DNA from: Gnetum montanum
Lineage: Eukaryota > Streptophyta > Gnetopsida > Gnetales > Gnetaceae
Assembly (NCBI GenBank): GCA_015680685.1
Contig: MNCI01009009.1
Span: forward strand, 45,039-109,038
Length of the DNA stretch: 64,000 nucleotides
Direction of reading: 5' to 3'
Position numbers and translations under genes: made by a program. Shown piece by piece: positions 59,391 through 64,000 of this stretch. A model generated the notes under the pieces. The model searched no databases. It was not told the DNA's origin and saw only the letters and a list, made by a program, of their open reading frames with translations. Within the stretch, counting starts at the first letter, position 1, and every line of letters begins with the position of its first letter.

Positions 59391-62209
59391 CCCTTAAGGT
59401 AAAGGAGAACTAACAAACATTGGGAGATCCAAGAGTGAACCCCTCAAGACAATAATGTAGATCTTTCCTTGGAGAAAATCTATGCTCCTTGGAGTAATGA
59501 AAATGATAAAATGATAGATGTGTAAAGAGTGTGATTTTAGAAATCACATCCACACCAATCAATTTTTCACTAGGATAAAGAAATAATAAGTCCTAGATCT
59601 AGATCCACACATGCACAATGAAACAATGAATGAATAATGGATCTATGTACTTAATACAATCAAACCTTGGAAGAAAGATGTAGCTATGATGATACAACTT
59701 CCAATTCAACCCTTTAAGCCATCCAAGAATTAATTTAACCTTTGAATCTTAATTATTACCTTGTTGATTGTTGTGCATATCTTGAGAAATGAATTTTGAT
59801 GCTTGCCTAAATAGACCCAAAGTCATTCAAGTTTTCTACTTCAAACTCGAGCTAAGGAAATGAATAGAAATGGCCTTTTTTTATTTTTCTTAATGGCTAG
59901 CTTGGATGTCTACACTAAGAATGCTAAGTCTTGGGCTAGGCACTTGGAACATGATGAGACGTTCATACTCTCATTTGCTCTAGCTCTACTTGTGCATCCA
60001 TACTAAAGACTTAAACATCTAGGACTAGGACATTCAACTTTTAGCCTTAAGCATCCAAGACCAAAATTTTTAGACTGGAGGTAGTTTTATCTTTGAACCT
60101 GGTCTACTCTCTACATGGACATCTCAAGTGAAGTATGCACATCTAACCTACATATGATATTGATAAAGAGAATTGATTCTTGATCTTCATGCATCCCAAG
60201 ATTCTTGATCTAGCTTTCTTGACTCCTACCTTATCGTGGTGCTCATTGGCTAGGTCAAAATTTGAAACAAAAGAGTAACTAATCATACTTCTCCATTTTT
60301 TAGCTTTTATACCACCAAAATATGACATAGATCATTAATATTTCCCTTTTTGTTAATGTCTAAAAACTAAAAAAATGGATGACTAGTATAAGTCCTACAA
60401 AAATAAAAGATAGAAATCAAGAAGCTCAAGCTAGCCATGAAATATCACAACTATATATACTCTAACAAACTCATACATATTCATTCATCTAAACATGCAT
60501 TGTAAGACATAAATTAAAGCTAATATGATGAATAAGAAAACATCAAAGAACAACTAAGATAACAAGTCCCATAATACAAAAGATAGAGGATGTATGAGCA
60601 CTAAGGCTAGGATCTATGGAAATGATCTTTTTATTCTCTTCTCCTTTTTTAAACATCACCAACAAAGATGAAAAGATTATCATATATGCTTAATTTGAAT
60701 TCTTAAATTACTACTTGGAACAAAGATACTCCTAATCATCCTTGTTGGTAGTTTGTGGCACATCATCTAAATCCACTATTTCCAGCAGAACTACCTATCA
60801 TCTATGCTATCAAAGATTTTTTATAAAACATTTCCTCATGGAAGGTTTCCTAGATGACTAAAAAATATGTAATTCAATATGAGAATGATGTTGTTAATAA
60901 GTCTTTGATATCGAAGAACCAAAAAGACTATCCATAGTACCCTGCATGAATGGATCATCAATTTTTCTCCATCTTTTGAGAGATAACTTCCTCTCAACCT
61001 AGATCTATAGCTCATCCAAATGTTGGTAATGAGGCTAATTCTCAATACCCCTACTTCCCCCCATGTTGATGTGCTCCCTCTATAGGTGCTATATCCTCCT
61101 CTGAGTCTTTTCCCATCCCTGAATCATAGCACCTAGTTGGACTAACATCAAAAGCATAAGCATAAGGGACATGTTTCTCTGACTAAGTGAGGATTCCAAC
61201 CTCATCCTTATCAAAAGTAGGAGGAAACTACTTATGCTAAGAGGTATTGGCTTGTCTCCTCTTATGCCTTTCAAGACATCTACCCAACCTAGACAGGTTG
61301 TAGCCTATTTTTCTAATGGTTTTGGTAAAACCCACAGAACTTTTATTCAAGATGAATCCAAGCTAAACTTGCATTGATTCGTAATGGATGAGATGAGGTC
61401 TCAAGGCATGAGGTGTATGTAACACCTTGCTTTTACAGGAACATATATTATCAATATAATAGTATATACTTTAGCCAAGTTAGTAATTTGAACATACTAA
61501 TATGTAATGTATCTTGGATGTACTTAGAGTGCTTAATAAATAAGTTATTTTAAATGTTTTATTAAGAAAATTACATATGCCATTTTCATGAAAATACATG
61601 GATCTAAGAGTTAAGACAATATGAAATTAAAAAGAAGTATACATATCTTGGTAAAAAAGAGGAGGGAAAAAATATAAATGAATACTAACCTTAGTAAATT
61701 ATAGTAAATGAATAGTAACCTCAATAATGTAAATAGTAACTACATAAAAGCTGAAATACTCTCTTTAATGAAGATTATTAGGAATGATTAATTATACATA
61801 AATAATCTCAATCATCTCTTAATGTGTGTGTTGTTGACCATATTATGTATGGTTGCACTTTAAGAACCACATGGTCTTGGTTCTCTATAAAATCTACAAA
61901 GGTGCATATGTAGCCATAGCCATGGCCTTTGGTACAAGCATGCTTTTCTTTTATGGAAGAAGGTTTTGAAAATAGTTTAATTAAATTAATTAGTATATCA
62001 CTTATTTATGAACATTCTATAGATTAACAAGTATAGTTGGTTGTTATAGAGGTAATTATTGATTTGATGCACAATTTATAATATGGTTCTGGTTGAATCT
62101 TAATTATAAGCATTCTTGTGTTATTAAGTATTTCATCTAGTGATGGGAATATCATTACATGATTCACCTACCATTTGCCTTTATGGTTGTGTCTCTACGG
62201 ATTGACTCC
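59391..62209. other. Unassigned AT-rich DNA
   Basis: No family recognised. A minus-strand stretch at 61060-61270 is open for about 60 codons in one frame and 39 in another, without known motifs. A TGTAACACC start at 61419 could be the edge of another LTR, but no partner was seen. Confidence 0.4.
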
Positions 62210-63785
62210 TGTAACGACAGAAAATGTCGGTAGCTGGAAATACCGACCGATATTCCGGCGTACACAGTTTTAGCCACGGATCCGCGCGAGGGCTATGCTG
62301 GAAAAAACAAATCCGCGGCGCCCTGAACGGTCTTGTCGATCAGACAGGGACTTACGAGTCAGTAAAAGCGGTGACAATTACGGATTTTTGCGTGACGTGC
62401 TTTGTTGCGAGAGATCGTAAAACGGGGTGACAACGACGTAGATAAATCGCTACGAAGATAACGCTAAAACACCAGAAAAATGTCAGTCGGGGAGAGGAAA
62501 ATAAGCGGATTTTGCAAAGATCAAAGATCTACATTTTAATGCTGGATCGGATGTATGCTTCCGTATATATTACGTTACAATGGGAGAGAACCCCCCAACC
62601 ACTGGATACAAAATGAGCACAAAACAACAAGAAAACTGTCTGGACAGAAATCTGATCTACCTTGAAGGTCCAAAGCTTATGTGCAGGAATGGTCAAGCTC
62701 TGAAGTCCGTCGATCTTTTGCATGACAGGACCTGCTAACTGGGCGAGACGACTCTGCAACTCCCGCTCTGCTTCTTTGCTTCAAGTAGATCTGCTGTTAG
62801 GACTCAGGTGTGCTGCGTTCTATTTCTGCTAAAAGATAATGTTTACAGCGATTACCAAGAGGTTGCTCTTGTTTCTCTGTTCAAGGCGATGAGTGTTCCC
62901 TTGCTCAGAAAATGCTCTTGTCCTCTTGATCTGCTGCCAACAAAAGCGATCCAATGCTCTGGTGCTCTGGTTCCTTTTCTTGTCAAATTGCCAACTCTCT
63001 CCCTTGTATGTTTGTCAGCTGGAGTATTTATAGGCCGCGACACGCGCAACCCTGATGATGTGGGCCCGAATGTCGCGGATCCTGTTGACGCGATCCTTTT
63101 AAGTCGGACTGCGACTACGCACAACATGCTCTTTTACGTGCTATGCGTGTAAAGATCAGGCCCCTGATAGGTGTGTCTCAGCTGCGTTTGCGTTCATTCG
63201 CTTTGTGTTGCGTGTATGAACGCACTGACGTCAAACAACGAGTTCAAGATTGTTTTACGCTCACCACGCAGCTATGCGTGGCAAAGCGTAAATGTAACGT
63301 ACGCTCACTACGCAGCCGTGCGTGGTGAAGCGTAAGCTAAGTTTTAAGTTACGTTCATCACACAACTGCGCGTGATAAAGCGTAAACAATGCATAACTTA
63401 CGCTTACCACGCAGCGGCGCGTGGTGGAGCGTAAGGAGTGTGCAACTTTGAATCATGACCCACGCACTGGTACGCACCGCTGCGTGACAAGCGTAAAGGC
63501 CACTTATGTTATGCGCCGCAAGAAAAAAGTGCCAAGTCATCGTACCTTTCTGGATTTTGCCTTCAACTGCTTTGGAGCTTATTACGCTCATCACGCTGCC
63601 GTGCGTGATAGAGCGTAAACTTGTCCTTGAACAAATTCGCTGTTGGCTGTCTCGGAGCTTATTACGCTCATCACGTTGTCGTGCGTGATAGAGCGTAAAC
63701 TTGTCTTTGGACAAATTCGAGGCGCGTTCTCGCTCAAATTACGAATCTTCGCCTGAGGCCGACCCGTAATTTTCACGGTGTTTCA
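62210..63785 (-). repeat. 3' LTR of minus-strand element I (same family as E)
   Basis: 1,576 bp. On the minus strand it starts TGAAACACCGTGAAAATTA at 63785 and ends CTGTCGTTACA at 62210. It is collinear with E: start, palindromic U3, CTATAAATACTCC TATA region (63025-63032) and end. Upstream of the start on the minus strand lies the purine-rich AACAAAGAGGGGCC, a polypurine tract, so this is the 3' LTR and the body of I lies right of the window. CpG content and base composition are markedly higher than in the neighbourhood. Confidence 0.85.
63255..63698 (-). repeat. Array of 37-bp palindromic modules in U3 of I
   Basis: Six palindromes of exactly 37 bp start at 63255, 63299, 63349, 63398, 63582 and 63662, plus a shorter one at 63470-63496. 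Each has ends TTACGC (or a one-base variant) and GCGTAA, with an inner pair such as ATCACGC / GCGTGAT. The last two lie in an 80-bp tandem duplication. They sit upstream of the TATA box on the minus strand. Confidence 0.85.
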
Positions 63786-64000
63786 ATGGCCCCTCTTTGT
63801 TGACGGTTAGAGGGCTTACCCGAAAAACGTCGACAAAGAATGCGAAACACCGGATTTGGTAGAAGCAAGAACAACGTTCATCCATGGCTACTCAGATGTT
63901 GCTCTGTTTACGTAAAAAAGAAGGCTGGCGAGTATCAGAGGAGGGGTATAACTGGAAACAGGTTCGGGGAAGATGCAAACGGTGTGCTTTTTTATGTCAA
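63786..64000 (-). mobile_element. Right-hand start of the internal region of element I
   Basis: Contains the polypurine tract at 63786-63800 (minus strand AAAGAGGGGCCAT). The remaining 200 bases would be the 3' end of the internal domain. No frame recognised. Confidence 0.6.

Noticed and set aside
59391-62209. Host gene in the unassigned region, for example the minus-strand frames at 60143-60328 and 61089-61274
   Set aside because: The frames are short, have no recognisable motif and no convincing exon structure.
63255-63698. CRISPR-like array of regularly spaced palindromic repeats
   Set aside because: The units diverge from each other, spacers are irregular and partly duplicated, there are no cas genes, and the context is a plant LTR U3.
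62224-63776. GC-rich block with several open frames, at first sight like bacterial contamination
   Set aside because: It is collinear with solo LTR E (start TGAAACACC, TATA region, CTGTCRTTAYA end), and none of the frames is shared with E.
1-64000. tRNA, rRNA or other standard RNA genes
   Set aside because: The only tRNA-like sequences are primer-binding sites (18-base complements of tRNA-Asp); I found no full tRNA or rRNA gene by eye.

Overview
This window reads as nuclear DNA of a land plant with a very large, repeat-dominated genome. It is AT-rich and contains no intact host gene. The LTR retrotransposons carry a primer-binding site complementary to plant tRNA-Asp, and several generations of insertions lie inside one another. 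The depth of nesting and the heavy decay of the oldest copies would suit a conifer or other gymnosperm, but nothing in the sequence proves that.

Layout: (1) 1-7249 is old AT-rich repeat DNA with one possible LTR and two short tandem duplications. (2) An old Athila/Tat-like Ty3/gypsy element, called H, runs from about 7250 to 59390 and is interrupted twice. Element A (7432-13249) sits in its 5' LTR. Element F (15965-57161) sits in its gag. (3) F is a decayed autonomous-type element of about 13.6 kb once its insertions are subtracted: LTR, gag, protease, RT, RNase H, integrase, a noncoding spacer, a second ORF (ORF2) and an LTR. It contains element B (16928-23998, target duplication CTTAT), element C (31828-48713, GGTAA) and a decayed Ty1/copia element G in its 3' LTR (about 52821-56410). 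(4) C contains element D on the minus strand (35138-42124, GCCAC) and a solo LTR, E, of another family (43018-44538, GGGAG). (5) 59391-62209 is unassigned. (6) 62210-63785 is a CpG-rich minus-strand LTR, I, of the same family as E, and its element continues beyond the right edge.

A, B, C and D share one LTR family: ends TGATGAG/CTCATCA, a TATAAATA box and palindromic GATATCGC modules in U3. None of them encodes RT or integrase. A, B and D keep one gag-protease frame followed by about 2 kb of conserved noncoding DNA; C keeps gag and ORF2. All are therefore non-autonomous and probably depended on an F-like relative.

The most interesting signal is what these elements keep. A 55-63 nt RNA stem-loop around the box TTTGGGGAGGACCCA occurs in A, B, C, D and F, with changed but still pairing stems. 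Downstream of it lies what looks like an internal transcription unit: in C and F, a TATA promoter with short motifs shared with the element's own LTR, a short leader, a small intron ending exactly at the ORF2 ATG, and a coiled-coil ORF. A, B and D keep the stem-loop and a relic of the intron. This is read by eye and needs computational and RNA testing.
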